The position numbers were made by a program, and so were the translations under genes. Below the pieces are notes generated by a model. It was not told the DNA's origin. It did not search any database and saw only the letters and a list, made by a program, of their open reading frames with translations. A stretch of DNA of 64,000 bases from Rossellomorea vietnamensis. Lineage in GTDB: Bacteria > Bacillota > Bacilli > Bacillales > Bacillaceae_B. The stretch is taken from NCBI RefSeq assembly GCF_001305855.1, contig NZ_LIXZ01000013.1, positions 47,707 through 111,706 on the forward strand, given 5' to 3'. Within the stretch, counting starts at the first letter, position 1; every line of letters starts with the position of its first letter. Shown here piece after piece: positions 42,345 through 51,941 of this stretch.

Positions 42345-42551
42345 ATGGCAAAACAACCAAACAAAACTCAATCTGGTACAAGCGTTCAACACGTGAAACA
42401 ACAAAACGCTCAAGCTGGTCAAGCTCAGCAACAACAATACGGTACTGAGTTCGCTTCAGAAACGACAGCAGCTCAACACGTGAAGCAACAAAACCAACAA
42501 GCAGAAGCTAACAAAGCGAAAGCTTCTGGAAAATACGGTCAACAACAATAA
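42345..42551 (+). CDS. sspE: Gamma-type small acid-soluble spore protein
   Basis: 68 residues, ATG at 42345 after TGGAGGTGATTAC. Gln/Ala/Asn-rich with two copies of the repeat TEFASET.AQHVKQQN type, the second ending KYGQQQ. The GPR protease cleavage region YGTEFASET is present. It is an amino-acid reserve degraded at germination. A strong terminator follows. Synteny fabL-sspE-ygaB is conserved. Confidence 0.95.
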   Translation: MAKQPNKTQSGTSVQHVKQQNAQAGQAQQQQYGTEFASETTAAQHVKQQNQQAEANKAKASGKYGQQQ

Positions 42552-42568
42552 TCTCATTGTTCTTGACA

Positions 42569-42601
42569 GAAAAAGCACCCATTTCGATGGGTGCTTTTTC
42601 A
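42569..42601 (+). terminator. Terminator of sspE
   Basis: GAAAAAGCACCCA and TGGGTGCTTTTTC pair around a 6-base loop. Confidence 0.9.
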
Positions 42602-42701
42602 TTTTTGCCTCATTTACCTGATTATCAATGCATGTTCAACGGATTACAGAACAGGAAGTACTTCTGGTGAGTAAAATGTCCCTTTTGAAGAGGCACGTAA
42701 A

Positions 42702-42757
42702 TGGGGGATTGCGTCATTTTGGATGATAATTGCGTCATTCTGGTCGTGAATTGCGTC
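42702..42757. repeat. Three tandem 21-base repeats
   Basis: ATTGCGTCATT occurs at intervals of exactly 21 bases, twice perfectly and a third time as ATTGCGTCGTT. On the minus strand this encodes repeated QNDAIxx heptads in an ORF (42644-42859) that has no convincing ribosome site. Confidence 0.7.
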
Positions 42758-42906
42758 GTTTAACAAATATTGGAATATCCAACTGACACCACAGCTTTCA
42801 ACTTTCACATCGACAAAACTTCCACGATTGTGACATAAAAAGTCAAAGGGTTTGTGCACCGAAGGGAGAATGTGTTAGGAGAGCTTGTTTAGAGGAGTTG
42901 GTCGAA

Positions 42907-43170
42907 GTGTTGCAGCAACGATTTAATGAGTTGGTTTCCGTACAGTTGGATACAATGGATAAGTTATTATATCTTCAGTCCGAGATAGAGCGTTGCCAGG
43001 CGTTGGAGGAAGAATTGATCGAACTTCAGGAGATGACAAAGGTAGAATCAATACAGAAGGAAATCCTTAGGAAAAAGAAGGATCTCAGGGAAATCCAGAA
43101 AACCTTTCAAGAGCAGACCGATGAGGTGATCCGTTCCTATCAAAAGGAACAAAGCGGTGTCACATCATAA
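42907..43170 (+). CDS. ygaB: YgaB-like coiled-coil protein
   Basis: 87 residues from the GTG at 42907, which has AGAGGAG about nine bases upstream; a TTG at 42898 abuts that site. Almost entirely a charged coiled coil (LLYLQSEIERCQALEEELIELQE followed by IQKEILRKKKDLREIQKTFQEQ). Position between sspE and ygaC matches ygaB. Function unknown. Confidence 0.75.
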   Translation: MLQQRFNELVSVQLDTMDKLLYLQSEIERCQALEEELIELQEMTKVESIQKEILRKKKDLREIQKTFQEQTDEVIRSYQKEQSGVTS

Positions 43171-43227
43171 AATCAGGAGAAATACCGCTTCCATTTCTAT
43201 ATTAGACCCCAATAAGGATCAATTTCG

Positions 43228-43275
43228 GGCCATTCTTAAAGGATATTTTCTTTAAGGATAGCCCTTTTGTTTTAA
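43228..43275 (+). terminator. Terminator of ygaB
   Basis: GGGC..TTCTTAAAG and CTTTAAGGA.AGCCC pair, followed by TTTTG. Confidence 0.7.
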
Positions 43276-43353
43276 ATTTTCTGAGGAAACGTTATAATGA
43301 TAAAATAGACAAGTATATATAAAGGTAATTCTGAAATGAAAGAAGGGGATACG

Positions 43354-43884
43354 ATGGCGGTTCCCACTGAAGGAAAATCTGTACAAATACATAGCTTTAA
43401 GCATGATGGAAACATTCACCGCATATGGAATGAAACGACGGTCCTTAAAGGAACGACCAATCAGATCATCGGTGGAAATGACCGGACGATGGTGACGGAG
43501 TCAGACGGAAGGACATGGATGACCCGAGAGCCGGCTATTTGCTATTTTCATTCTGAGCTATGGTTTAACATTATTTGTATGATTCGTGAGGACGGTATTT
43601 ATTATTATTGTAATTTAAGTTCACCATTTGTATATGATCATGAGGCGATCAAGTATATCGATTACGACTTGGATATAAAAGTGTTTCCTGATATGACATA
43701 TACACTGCTCGATGAAGATGAGTACGAAGCTCATCGGAAACTATACGGTTACCCGGATGTGATCGATCATATCCTGAAGCGGAATGTAGACAAGCTTGTT
43801 CGCTGGATCCGACAAAGAAAAGGGCCATTTGCCCCTGACTTTATTGATATCTGGTACGAGCGCTATTTGACTCACAGGGGATAA
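43354..43884 (+). CDS. ygaC: DUF402 nucleoside tri-/diphosphate phosphatase YgaC
   Basis: 176 residues, ATG at 43354 after AAGAAGGGGATACG, the same length as B. subtilis Yga[21 protein letters not shown] near the start is typical. The DUF402 metal site is visible in [23 protein letters not shown] and the acidic [23 protein letters not shown]. Staphylococcal Ntdp hydrolyses nucleoside tri- and diphosphates. A perfect TATAAT (43293-43298) precedes it with a weak -35. Confidence 0.9.
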   Translation: MAVPTEGKSVQIHSFKHDGNIHRIWNETTVLKGTTNQIIGGNDRTMVTESDGRTWMTREPAICYFHSELWFNIICMIREDGIYYYCNLSSPFVYDHEAIKYIDYDLDIKVFPDMTYTLLDEDEYEAHRKLYGYPDVIDHILKRNVDKLVRWIRQRKGPFAPDFIDIWYERYLTHRG

Positions 43885-43910
43885 CGGAGCTTTAAAAATT
43901 GTATAGGTAT

Positions 43911-44011
43911 CAAAGGGCTGACCCAGTAAGGAGCAACCTGCTCACTTCCAATCAGGATGTGAAGAGGAACAGTGCTGCGTTCCATACGGGGTCATCCCTT
44001 TTTATTGGGGA
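43911..44011 (+). ncRNA. Candidate structured RNA leader upstream of ygaD
   Basis: An outer stem pairs AAAGGGCTGACCC (43911-43923) with GGGGTCATCCCTTT (43988-44001), followed by a T-run. Inside are hairpins GAGCA-CCT-GCTC, CTTC...GAAG and GGAAC-N8-GTTCC. The layout is a four-way junction ending in a terminator-like stem, 40 bases before the ygaD start. I do not recognise it as a known riboswitch. Confidence 0.45.
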
Positions 44012-44046
44012 AAATAAATACACACATCTTAGAAAGGAGTAATCAC

Positions 44047-45795
44047 TTGGATAGTATCAAACGGTACCTCCAGTTTGTCAAACCATATAAGTGGCAGATC
44101 ATAGGTACATTAATCATAGGCATCATCAAATTCACCATTCCTTTGTTAATCCCCGTATTAATTAAATATGTCATTGATGACATCGTCGGGGCTAAAGGAC
44201 TGACAACCGATGAGAAGACTAGTCAGCTGCTCATGATCATGGGGATCATGCTTGTCCTGTTCCTTCTAGTGAGGCCGCCGGTGGAATATTACAGGCAGTA
44301 CTTTGCACAATGGACGGGCAACAAGATCCTGTATGACTTGAGGGATTTTCTTTTCTCGCATATTCAGAAACTCAGCTTTAAGTATTATTCAAATACAAGG
44401 GCAGGGGAAGTCATTTCGAGGGTCATCAATGATGTGGAACAGACGAAGAATTTCGTCATCACCGGGCTGATGAATCTTTGGCTGGACGCGGCCACCATTG
44501 TGATCGCACTGTCGATCATGTTCACGATGGATGTATCGCTCACCCTAGTCTCACTCATTGCTTTTCCATTTTACGCTTTCTCCGTCCGCTATTTTTTCGG
44601 AAGGTTAAGGGGCTTGACGAGAGATCGTTCCCAGGCGCTTGCGGAAGTTCAAAGTCATTTGCATGAGCGGGTCCAGGGGATGGCTGTCATCAAGAGCTTT
44701 GCTGTTGAAGATTATGAACAAAAGCAATTTCAGGATCAGAATCATAATTTCCTGACGAAGGCTTTAAAGCAAACGAGCTGGAATGCCAAAGCGTTTGCGG
44801 TCGTCAATACGATCACGGATATCTCACCTTTGATCATCATTGGATATGCCGGCCTGCAAGTGATCAATGGAGATCTTACGATTGGTACGATGGCGGCCTT
44901 CATTGCGTACATCGACCGCCTGTATGGTCCGCTCAGACGACTGGTGAACTCATCTACCACCCTGACTCAATCGATTGCTTCCATGGACCGTGTGTTTGAA
45001 TTCATGGATGAAAAATATGATATCGATGATGAACCGGGAGCGGTTCCGTGTGAAAATGTACAGGGGGATATCAAGTTTAACAGTGTCTCTTTCCGATATG
45101 AATCAGATGAAGAAAGAGTGCTCCGCAACCTTAATTTAGACATCAGATCGGGTGAAACCGTCGCGTTGGTCGGGATGAGTGGCGGGGGGAAATCATCTTT
45201 CGTCAGTCTGATACCCCGCTTCTATGATGTAACCGATGGACAGATCCTTTTAGATGGTACGGACATCAGGAGGTTTCAAGTCAGATCATTACGGGACAAC
45301 ATCGGAATGGTACTGCAGGACAATATTCTTTTTAGTGAATCCGTTAAGATGAATATTAAGTTCGGTAATCCCGAAGCGACAGACGAAGAGGTCATCGAGG
45401 CAGCAAAGGCGGCAAATGCCCATGATTTCATTATGAAACTGCCGCAAGGCTACGATACCCGTGTAGGAGAACGCGGCGTGAAGCTTTCTGGTGGTCAGAA
45501 GCAAAGGGTTGCGATTGCAAGGGTATTCCTTAAGAACCCGCCGATCCTCATACTGGATGAAGCGACATCCGCCCTTGATTTAGAGAGTGAACACCTCATC
45601 CAGGAATCTCTTGAGATCCTGGCAAAAGATCGAACAACTTTTATCGTGGCCCATCGTTTATCCACGATCACCCATGCGGACCGGATCATCCATTTGGAAC
45701 ACGGTGAAGTTGTCGAAATGGGAACTCATGAAGAGTTGATGGCAAAGCAGGGACATTACTACAAACTCTTCCAAGTACAACAGCTTGACCAATAA
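44047..45795 (+). CDS. ygaD: ABC exporter, fused membrane and ATPase domains, YgaD
   Basis: 582 residues from the TTG at 44047 behind AAAGGAG, close to the 580 of B. subtilis YgaD; a longer frame to 43972 would run through the structured leader. Six transmembrane helices (about 17-300) are followed by an ATPase domain with Walker [10 protein letters not shown] (about 377-385), signature LSGGQKQR and Walker [13 protein letters not shown]. Type IV half-transporter that must dimerise; multidrug or lipid substrates are typical but unproven here. Confidence 0.9.
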   Translation: MDSIKRYLQFVKPYKWQIIGTLIIGIIKFTIPLLIPVLIKYVIDDIVGAKGLTTDEKTSQLLMIMGIMLVLFLLVRPPVEYYRQYFAQWTGNKILYDLRDFLFSHIQKLSFKYYSNTRAGEVISRVINDVEQTKNFVITGLMNLWLDAATIVIALSIMFTMDVSLTLVSLIAFPFYAFSVRYFFGRLRGLTRDRSQALAEVQSHLHERVQGMAVIKSFAVEDYEQKQFQDQNHNFLTKALKQTSWNAKAFAVVNTITDISPLIIIGYAGLQVINGDLTIGTMAAFIAYIDRLYGPLRRLVNSSTTLTQSIASMDRVFEFMDEKYDIDDEPGAVPCENVQGDIKFNSVSFRYESDEERVLRNLNLDIRSGETVALVGMSGGGKSSFVSLIPRFYDVTDGQILLDGTDIRRFQVRSLRDNIGMVLQDNILFSESVKMNIKFGNPEATDEEVIEAAKAANAHDFIMKLPQGYDTRVGERGVKLSGGQKQRVAIARVFLKNPPILILDEATSALDLESEHLIQESLEILAKDRTTFIVAHRLSTITHADRIIHLEHGEVVEMGTHEELMAKQGHYYKLFQVQQLDQ

Positions 45796-45800
45796 GAATG

Positions 45801-45849
45801 AAAGTCATGACATATCACGATTTCTGTGATAAATGTCATGACTTTTTTT
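45801..45849 (+). terminator. Terminator of ygaD
   Basis: AAAGTCATGACAT and ATGTCATGACTTT form a long stem with inner ATCACGA/TCTGTGAT pairing, followed by T7. Confidence 0.85.
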
Positions 45850-46101
45850 GTATTTCTAAAAAATATATCAAACTTATATCAGGTGCTTCATATATAAAGT
45901 AGGACTAAATAACTTTATATGGAAGGAATGAAAGGGTCAATTGGACATATATTGAATTGAAGTGGGAATATCGACTTCTTGTAGAAAAATTCTGAAAATG
46001 GATTGCAACATTTGTAACATCTTGTATAATAAGAAACATATAAAATTTAGAAAATAAGCACTATTAAGAAAAGAGAGATAGTTTTGAAGAGGAGGATTTG
46101 A
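45850..46101 (+). other. Upstream region of the app operon with promoter and CodY-like box
   Basis: Sigma-A promoter TTGCAA (46003-46008), 16-base spacer, TATAAT (46025-46030). AAAATTCTGAAAATG (45986-46000) matches the CodY consensus AATTTTCWGAAAATT at 12 of 15 positions and touches the -35. The rest of the 250 bases is AT-rich with nothing coding recognised. Confidence 0.6.
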
Positions 46102-47118
46102 ATGAGCGAACAGCGTCCTTTACTGAAAGTGGAAGATTTAAGGACCTCCTTTTTTACTGATGATGGAGAAGTTCCTGCAGTCGATGGAGTGAGTTTTCAC
46201 GTGAATGAAGGGGAAGTGCTTGGAATCGTAGGGGAAAGTGGATGTGGAAAGAGTGTGACATCCCTGTCGATCATGGGTCTCGTACCAAAACCACCGGGGA
46301 AAATCGTAGGTGGCAAGATTCTTTATAAAGATGAAGATTTGACACAGGCATCAGAAAAACGGATGAGAGAAATTCGTGGCAATGATATAGCGATGATCTT
46401 CCAGGAACCGATGACATCGTTAAACCCTGTTTTTACAATAGGTGATCAATTAACCGAAGCAATACGCATACATACGAAAGTAGGAAAGAAGCAAGCAAGG
46501 GATAAAGCTGTTGAGATCATGAAAATGGTCGGTTTACCGAGATCGGAAGAATTGATCAAGGAATATCCTCACCAATTGTCCGGAGGGATGAGACAAAGGG
46601 TCATGATCGCCATGGCAATGGTGTGTGATCCCCGCGTCCTGATTGCAGACGAGCCGACAACGGCACTGGACGTAACGATCCAGGCCCAGATATTGAAATT
46701 GATGAAGCGATTAAATAAAGAACTGAACACAGCGGTCCTCCTGATCACACATGACCTAGGGGTTGTCGCAGAAACATGCGAACGGGTCGTCGTCATGTAC
46801 TCAGGCAAGGTAGTGGAAGAGGGCACGGTTGAAGAAATCTTCAAAAACCCTCAGCACCCTTACACAAAAGGGTTGATACAATCTGTACCCGACATGCGCA
46901 TCAAACAGCAGCGGCTGCACTCGATCCAGGGGAATGTACCCAAGCCGGGCTCAATCAAGACAGGCTGCCGGTTTGCCGCACGCTGTGATGCTGCATTCGA
47001 TCGCTGTTTAGTGGAAACACCGGAATTATATGAAACATCACAAGGACATTGCACACGATGCTTCCTGTTCGATGAAGTGGAGGAGGGAGTTTATGACGGA
47101 ACCGTTGCTAAAGGTTGA
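46102..47118 (+). CDS. appD: Oligopeptide ABC transporter ATPase AppD
   Basis: 338 residues, ATG behind GAGGAGG. Walker [10 protein letters not shown] (about 45-53), Q-loop [11 protein letters not shown], signature LSGGMRQR and Walker [13 protein letters not shown]. The C-terminal oligopeptide-transporter extension contains the Cys cluster CRFAARC and CTRC that can bind an Fe-S centre in some relatives. First gene of a five-gene operon in the order D-F-A-B-C, the same as B. subtilis appDFABC. Inserted between ygaD and ygaE compared with B. subtilis. Confidence 0.9.
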   Translation: MSEQRPLLKVEDLRTSFFTDDGEVPAVDGVSFHVNEGEVLGIVGESGCGKSVTSLSIMGLVPKPPGKIVGGKILYKDEDLTQASEKRMREIRGNDIAMIFQEPMTSLNPVFTIGDQLTEAIRIHTKVGKKQARDKAVEIMKMVGLPRSEELIKEYPHQLSGGMRQRVMIAMAMVCDPRVLIADEPTTALDVTIQAQILKLMKRLNKELNTAVLLITHDLGVVAETCERVVVMYSGKVVEEGTVEEIFKNPQHPYTKGLIQSVPDMRIKQQRLHSIQGNVPKPGSIKTGCRFAARCDAAFDRCLVETPELYETSQGHCTRCFLFDEVEEGVYDGTVAKG

Positions 47119-48058
47119 GAATCTTAAGAAACATTTTCCGATTACAGGGGGGATCCTCGGACGACCTGTCAGCTCTGTAAAAGCGGTGGACGGGGTATCA
47201 TTCACGGTGAATAAAGGAGAAACCCTAGGGATCGTAGGGGAAAGCGGCTGTGGAAAATCGACTACGGGCAGGATGCTCATGAGACTTATCGACCCATCAG
47301 AAGGAAAAGTGACCTTCGAGAATCGGGAACTTACGAGTCTATCAAACTCGGAGATGAGGAAGGTACGCCGGGAAATGCAAATGGTCTTTCAGGATCCCTT
47401 CGCTTCCTTGAACCCAAGACATACGGTAGAGAAGATTCTCGAAGAACCACTCAAGGTTCATGGAATGGGTTCAGCCAAGGAAAGAAAAGAAAGGGTTCAT
47501 GAACTCCTCAATATCGTCGGCTTGAGCAGCTACCATGCCAAACGCTATCCACATCAATTCAGTGGAGGGCAAAGGCAGCGGATCGGGATTGCAAGGGCTC
47601 TCATGACAAAGCCGAAGCTTATCATAGCCGATGAGCCGGTATCGGCCCTTGATGTATCCATTCAATCACAGGTTTTGAATTTAATGCAGGATCTACAGAA
47701 AGAATTCGGACTCACCTATATCTTCATTGCGCATGATCTGGGTGTAGTCAGACATATAAGCGACCGGGTAGGAGTGATGTATCTCGGGAAGATGGTAGAG
47801 CTCAGTAATAGTGAGAACCTCTATGAAAAGCCGCTTCATCCATACACCCAGGCGCTCCTGTCGGCGGTGCCGGTACCGGATCCGGATTTCAAAAGGGAAA
47901 CCATTCTCTTACAGGGGGACATCCCGAGTCCGTCCAATCCACCGAGCGGCTGCACATTCCACACCAGATGCCCGCATGCAACAGAGATATGCAAACAAAA
48001 AGTGCCGGAATTCAAGGAACACCAACCAGGGCATTATGTAGCTTGTCATCTTTACTAG
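47093..48058 (+). CDS. appF: Oligopeptide ABC transporter ATPase AppF
   Basis: 321 residues, ATG at 47093 after GGAGGAGGGAGTTT, overlapping appD by 26 bases. Walker [11 protein letters not shown]-loop [15 protein letters not shown], signature FSGGQRQR and Walker [13 protein letters not shown]. The C-terminal Cys segment [14 protein letters not shown] matches OppF/DppF proteins. It pairs with AppD to power peptide uptake. Confidence 0.9.
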   Translation: MTEPLLKVENLKKHFPITGGILGRPVSSVKAVDGVSFTVNKGETLGIVGESGCGKSTTGRMLMRLIDPSEGKVTFENRELTSLSNSEMRKVRREMQMVFQDPFASLNPRHTVEKILEEPLKVHGMGSAKERKERVHELLNIVGLSSYHAKRYPHQFSGGQRQRIGIARALMTKPKLIIADEPVSALDVSIQSQVLNLMQDLQKEFGLTYIFIAHDLGVVRHISDRVGVMYLGKMVELSNSENLYEKPLHPYTQALLSAVPVPDPDFKRETILLQGDIPSPSNPPSGCTFHTRCPHATEICKQKVPEFKEHQPGHYVACHLY

Positions 48059-48105
48059 AAGACAAGTCTCATAATTATATAAACAATATTCAGGAGGGGA
48101 TTTAG

Positions 48106-49722
48106 TTGAGGAAAAAAAGCTGGTCAATTTTAATGCTGCTCATCCTGCTCGTATCATCCGCGCTTTATGGATGTGGAGGAGATGAGAAATCTTCAGGAGA
48201 CGGCGGCAAAAGCGGAGATAATGGAGATCCTAAAGTACTGATCTTCGGTCGCGGGGGAGACTCTGTAGCTCTTGATCCGGGAACAGTAACTGACGGTGAA
48301 TCATTTAAAGTAACGAAAAACATCTTCGAAACTCTTGTTAAATTCGGAGAGCAGGATACAGAAGTAAACCCGGGATTAGCTGAAAAGTGGGAAGTATCCG
48401 ATGATGGGTTAACGTACAAATTCATGTTGCGCGAGGGAGTGAAATTCCAGGACGGCACAGATTTCAATGCAGATGCCGTTGTGAAGAACTTCGAGCGCTG
48501 GATGAACGGGAATGCAGATCAGTTCCCTTACTACGGTTCAATGTTTGGCGGTTTCAAGGGCGATGAAGGTCATGTCATCAAAGAAGTGAAAGCTGCTGAC
48601 GACATGACGGTTGAATTCGTATTAAAGCGTCCTCAAGCACCATTCTTAAAAAATATTGCCATGAGTCCATTCGCGATCGTAAGTCCGAAAGCGATTGATG
48701 AACTGGGTGACAAACTTGCTGAAGCGCCGACAGATGCGGGGACTGGTCCTTTCAAATTTGTTGAGTGGAAGCGTAATGACAAAATCGTCATCGAGAAAAA
48801 TGAAGACTACTGGAACAAAGATTTACCAAAATTAGATCAAGTCGTGTTCAAATCGATCCCTGAAAACTCAGCTCGTCTGAATGCGTTGATTTCAGGTGAA
48901 ATTGATCTTGCCGATGGTGTAAACCCAAGTGATGCAAGTAAAGTCGAAGGTGATGACAACCTGCAATTATTCGAACGTCCATCCATGAACGTTGGATACT
49001 TAGGTTTAACATCAACTCGTAAACCTTTTGATAATCCTAAAGTACGTCAGGCGATCAACTATGCCATCAACAAGCAGGAAATCATCGATGCGTTCTTCGA
49101 AGGAAAAGCTGAGATGGCGAAAAACCCGATGCCTCCGGTAATCGGTGGATACAATGATGATATCGAAGCTTATGAGTACAACCCTGAAAAAGCGAAAGAA
49201 CTTCTTGCTGAAGCGGGTCTTAAAGACGGATTTGATATGGAATTATGGGCAATGCCTGTACCACGTCCATACATGCCGGACGGCCAAAAGGTAGCAGAAG
49301 CGATTCAAGCGGATCTTGCTGAAGTAGGAGTGAAGGCCAAAATCGTTTCTTACGAGTGGGCGACTTACCTTGAAAAAGCGAAAAACGGAGAAGCTGACGC
49401 ATTCTTACTTGGCTGGACAGGGGATAATGGAGACGCTGATAACTTCCTGTATGTCCTTCTTGACCAAGACAATATCGGAAGCAACAACTACTCTTACTAC
49501 AAAAACGATGAGGTACACAAAATCCTGATCGACGCTCAAACAGAAGTAGATCCTGGAAAACGTGAAGAACTGTACAAGAAAGCCCAGGAAATCATCCATG
49601 AGGATGCTCCATGGGTACCACTTGCTCACTCTACACCACTACTTGCAGGAAGTGCAGCTCTTAAAAACTTCAAACCGCATCCAACCGGCTCAGACTGGTT
49701 AGGCGCTGTGGACATGGAGTAA
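48106..49722 (+). CDS. appA: Oligopeptide-binding lipoprotein AppA
   Basis: 538 residues, TTG start behind AGGAGGGGA. Signal peptide ending in lipobox ALYGC (Cys24), then a Gly/Ser/Asp linker. Family 5 solute-binding protein: the signature ETLVKFGEQDTEVNPGLAEKWEVSDDGLTYKF lies near 65-95, and LISGEIDLADGV and NPKVRQAINYAINK follow. It captures peptides outside the cell and delivers them to AppBC. Codon choice is noticeably biased towards GAA, GTA and CGT compared with its neighbours, as expected for a highly expressed gene. Confidence 0.9.
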   Translation: MRKKSWSILMLLILLVSSALYGCGGDEKSSGDGGKSGDNGDPKVLIFGRGGDSVALDPGTVTDGESFKVTKNIFETLVKFGEQDTEVNPGLAEKWEVSDDGLTYKFMLREGVKFQDGTDFNADAVVKNFERWMNGNADQFPYYGSMFGGFKGDEGHVIKEVKAADDMTVEFVLKRPQAPFLKNIAMSPFAIVSPKAIDELGDKLAEAPTDAGTGPFKFVEWKRNDKIVIEKNEDYWNKDLPKLDQVVFKSIPENSARLNALISGEIDLADGVNPSDASKVEGDDNLQLFERPSMNVGYLGLTSTRKPFDNPKVRQAINYAINKQEIIDAFFEGKAEMAKNPMPPVIGGYNDDIEAYEYNPEKAKELLAEAGLKDGFDMELWAMPVPRPYMPDGQKVAEAIQADLAEVGVKAKIVSYEWATYLEKAKNGEADAFLLGWTGDNGDADNFLYVLLDQDNIGSNNYSYYKNDEVHKILIDAQTEVDPGKREELYKKAQEIIHEDAPWVPLAHSTPLLAGSAALKNFKPHPTGSDWLGAVDME

Positions 49723-49734
49723 TAAGCAACAAAC

Positions 49735-49767
49735 CAAAGGGGAGACATCTACGATTTCTCCCCTTTG
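49735..49767 (+). other. Stem-loop after appA
   Basis: CAAAGGGGAGA and TCTCCCCTTTG form an 11-bp stem without a T-tail, so it probably stabilises the appA mRNA or partly attenuates the operon. Confidence 0.6.
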
Positions 49768-49771
49768 TACA

Positions 49772-49894
49772 TAGAAAAGCGGAGGGCTTCGCCCAGAGGC
49801 GACAAGCATAAGGCAAGTCCACCGGAAAGGCGCCTTTTGCCTTTTGGGTGGGCTGGCCTTATGACCTCGAGGGACTAGCCGCTGGAGCTGGACA
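49772..49894. repeat. Bacillaceae intergenic repeat (CTCCAGCGGCTAG family), copy 2
   Basis: Read on the minus strand it begins TGTCCAGCTCCAGCGGCTAG, continues with CCTCGAGGTCATAAG and ends CCTCCGCTTTTCTA. These are the same ends as copy 1 at 37262-37385, in opposite orientation. It lies inside the app operon, between appA and appB. Confidence 0.85.
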
Positions 49895-49969
49895 AATAGA
49901 AAAGCTACAATGCAATCTTATTAAATTAATACTAGTTAATCAGAATCTCCACTCAGAGAGGTGAACAAG

Positions 49970-50974
49970 ATGTTCCAATACACCATTCGTCGATTACTTC
50001 AGCTCATTCCGGTATTACTCGGGATGACTCTTATCGTATTTTCGATCATCCGTGCGATTCCGGGAGATCCGGCTCAGGTCATTCTAGGGCAGCAGGCGAC
50101 GAAAGAAGCCGTGGCTGCATTAAGAGATCAACTGGGTCTCGATAATGCCTGGTATATCCAATACATTGATTATTTAAAAGGATTATTGACCGGGGATTTA
50201 GGAAGTTCCCTGCGAACGAAGACGGAAGTTTCAACCGAAATCTGGCCTTATCTGGCCGCTACAGCTGAGCTTGCCATCGTCGCCATCATCATAGCGATTG
50301 TCATAGGAGTGAATGCAGGGATCATCAGTGCGTGGTTCCAAAACTCCTGGTTCGATTATACGGCTATGATCCTGGCCCTTATCGGTGTTTCCATGCCGAT
50401 CTTCTGGTTAGGATTGATGGAGCAATGGACATTCGGTATTCAGCTTGACATCCTGCCTACAACAGGAAGGGAGAATATACGGAATCCCGTTGATTCCATA
50501 ACCAACTTCTATATTCTCGATACGATCATGCAAGGACGGTTCGATCAGCTTGGTGACGTTTTGAAACATATCATCCTGCCGGGGATTGCATTAGCAACCA
50601 TCCCGATGGCCATCATTGCCCGGATGACACGCTCGAGTATGTTGGAAGTCATGCGTTCGGATTATATTCGTACAGCTCGTGCGAAGGGATTGAAAATGTT
50701 CTGGGTCGTATATAAGCATTCTTTGAAAAATGCCATCATCCCGGTGCTGACAGTCATTGGTTTACAAATGGGCCTTCTCCTTGGGGGAGCAATCCTGACG
50801 GAAACCATCTTCGGTTGGCCTGGAATCGGACGATATATTTATGAAGCGATCGGTTACCGTGATTATCCAGTCGTTCAATCAGGAATCCTGGTCGTTGCCA
50901 CGATCTTTGTCACGATTAACTTAATTGTCGACTTACTGTATGCGGCTGTCGATCCACGAATTAAATACAACTAA
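49970..50974 (+). CDS. appB: Oligopeptide ABC transporter permease AppB
   Basis: 334 residues from the ATG at 49970 after GAGAGGTGA; a GTG at 49961 is part of that site. Six transmembrane helices of the DppB/OppB type. The N-terminus is TIRRLLQLIPVLLGMTLIVFSI. The coupling loop is DYIRTARAKGLKMFWVVYKHSLKNAIIP (about 218-245), and ETIFGWPGIGRY follows. It forms the channel together with AppC. Confidence 0.9.
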   Translation: MFQYTIRRLLQLIPVLLGMTLIVFSIIRAIPGDPAQVILGQQATKEAVAALRDQLGLDNAWYIQYIDYLKGLLTGDLGSSLRTKTEVSTEIWPYLAATAELAIVAIIIAIVIGVNAGIISAWFQNSWFDYTAMILALIGVSMPIFWLGLMEQWTFGIQLDILPTTGRENIRNPVDSITNFYILDTIMQGRFDQLGDVLKHIILPGIALATIPMAIIARMTRSSMLEVMRSDYIRTARAKGLKMFWVVYKHSLKNAIIPVLTVIGLQMGLLLGGAILTETIFGWPGIGRYIYEAIGYRDYPVVQSGILVVATIFVTINLIVDLLYAAVDPRIKYN

Positions 50975-51001
50975 CATCAATGAAGAAAGAGGTGAACTCT
51001 C

Positions 51002-51898
51002 ATGGCAGAATTAGCAGAACCGCAAAAGGAGCTTCATCCTTCTTTGGAAGAAGAAACGGTCTCTCCCTGGAAGGAAGCCTGGAAAAGCTTCACAAAGAAT
51101 AAAATTGCTTTAGTCGGATTTTGTATCGTTCTTTTCTTTGTCGTTTTGGCTATTGCAGCACCACTCATTGCACCTCAGGGGATCAATGAACAGGATTTAT
51201 CGAAAAGGCTGCAGGCACCGTCCTCAGAACATTGGTTAGGGACGGATGACTTTGGAAGGGATATTTTATCGCGGATCATCCATGGAGCGCGTATCTCATT
51301 ATGGGTCGGTTTCTTCGCCGTCATCGGCTCTTCCGTGGTAGGAAGTTTACTGGGGATCGTAGCGGGTTATTATGGCAGATGGGTTGATACGATCATCTCC
51401 CGTGTCTTTGACATCATGCTTGCATTCCCAAGTATCCTGCTCGCAATCGCGGTTGTGGCAGCTCTTGGACCGTCACTCCGAAATGCTTTGATTGCCATCG
51501 CCATCATCAATATTCCGAATTTCGGTCGACTCATCCGTTCACGGGTACTGAGTGTAAAGCAGGAAGAGTACGTCATGGCTGCAAAAGCGATCGGGATGAG
51601 CGATGTTCGGATTCTCTTCAGTCACGTTCTCCCGAATAGTATGGCTCCGATCATCGTACAGGGGACACTTGCCATTGCGACTGCCATCATTGAAGCGGCA
51701 GCACTTGGCTTCCTGGGTCTCGGAGCTCAGGCGCCGGAACCTGAATGGGGGAAAATGTTATCCGATGCAAGGCAGTATATGCTTCAGGCACCATGGACGA
51801 TGATTTTCCCTGGACTTGCCATCATGCTGACTGTGTTAGGATTCAACCTGATGGGGGACGGACTTCGGGATGCGCTTGATCCAAAAATGAAAAACTAA
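51002..51898 (+). CDS. appC: Oligopeptide ABC transporter permease AppC
   Basis: 298 residues, ATG after AAAGAGGTGAACTC. An N-terminal OppC_N segment (WKSFTKNKIALVGFCIVLFF) precedes five helices. The EAA-type coupling loop is YVMAAKAIGMSDVRILFSHVLPNS. It pairs with AppB. Last gene of the operon, ending in a good terminator. Confidence 0.9.
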   Translation: MAELAEPQKELHPSLEEETVSPWKEAWKSFTKNKIALVGFCIVLFFVVLAIAAPLIAPQGINEQDLSKRLQAPSSEHWLGTDDFGRDILSRIIHGARISLWVGFFAVIGSSVVGSLLGIVAGYYGRWVDTIISRVFDIMLAFPSILLAIAVVAALGPSLRNALIAIAIINIPNFGRLIRSRVLSVKQEEYVMAAKAIGMSDVRILFSHVLPNSMAPIIVQGTLAIATAIIEAAALGFLGLGAQAPEPEWGKMLSDARQYMLQAPWTMIFPGLAIMLTVLGFNLMGDGLRDALDPKMKN

Positions 51899-51903
51899 CT
51901 AAA

Positions 51904-51937
51904 AACGGAGCAAAGGACATCATCCTTTGCTCCGTTC
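51904..51937 (+). terminator. Terminator of the app operon
   Basis: AACGGAGCAAAGGA and TCCTTTGCTCCGTT form a 14-bp stem with a 5-base loop; no T-tail on the plus strand but symmetric. Confidence 0.75.
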
Positions 51938-51941
51938 CCAT

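Noticed and set aside
42644..42859. Minus-strand ORF with QNDAI heptads
   Set aside because: No start signal, no family and the 21-base repeat alone explains the open frame; kept as a DNA repeat.
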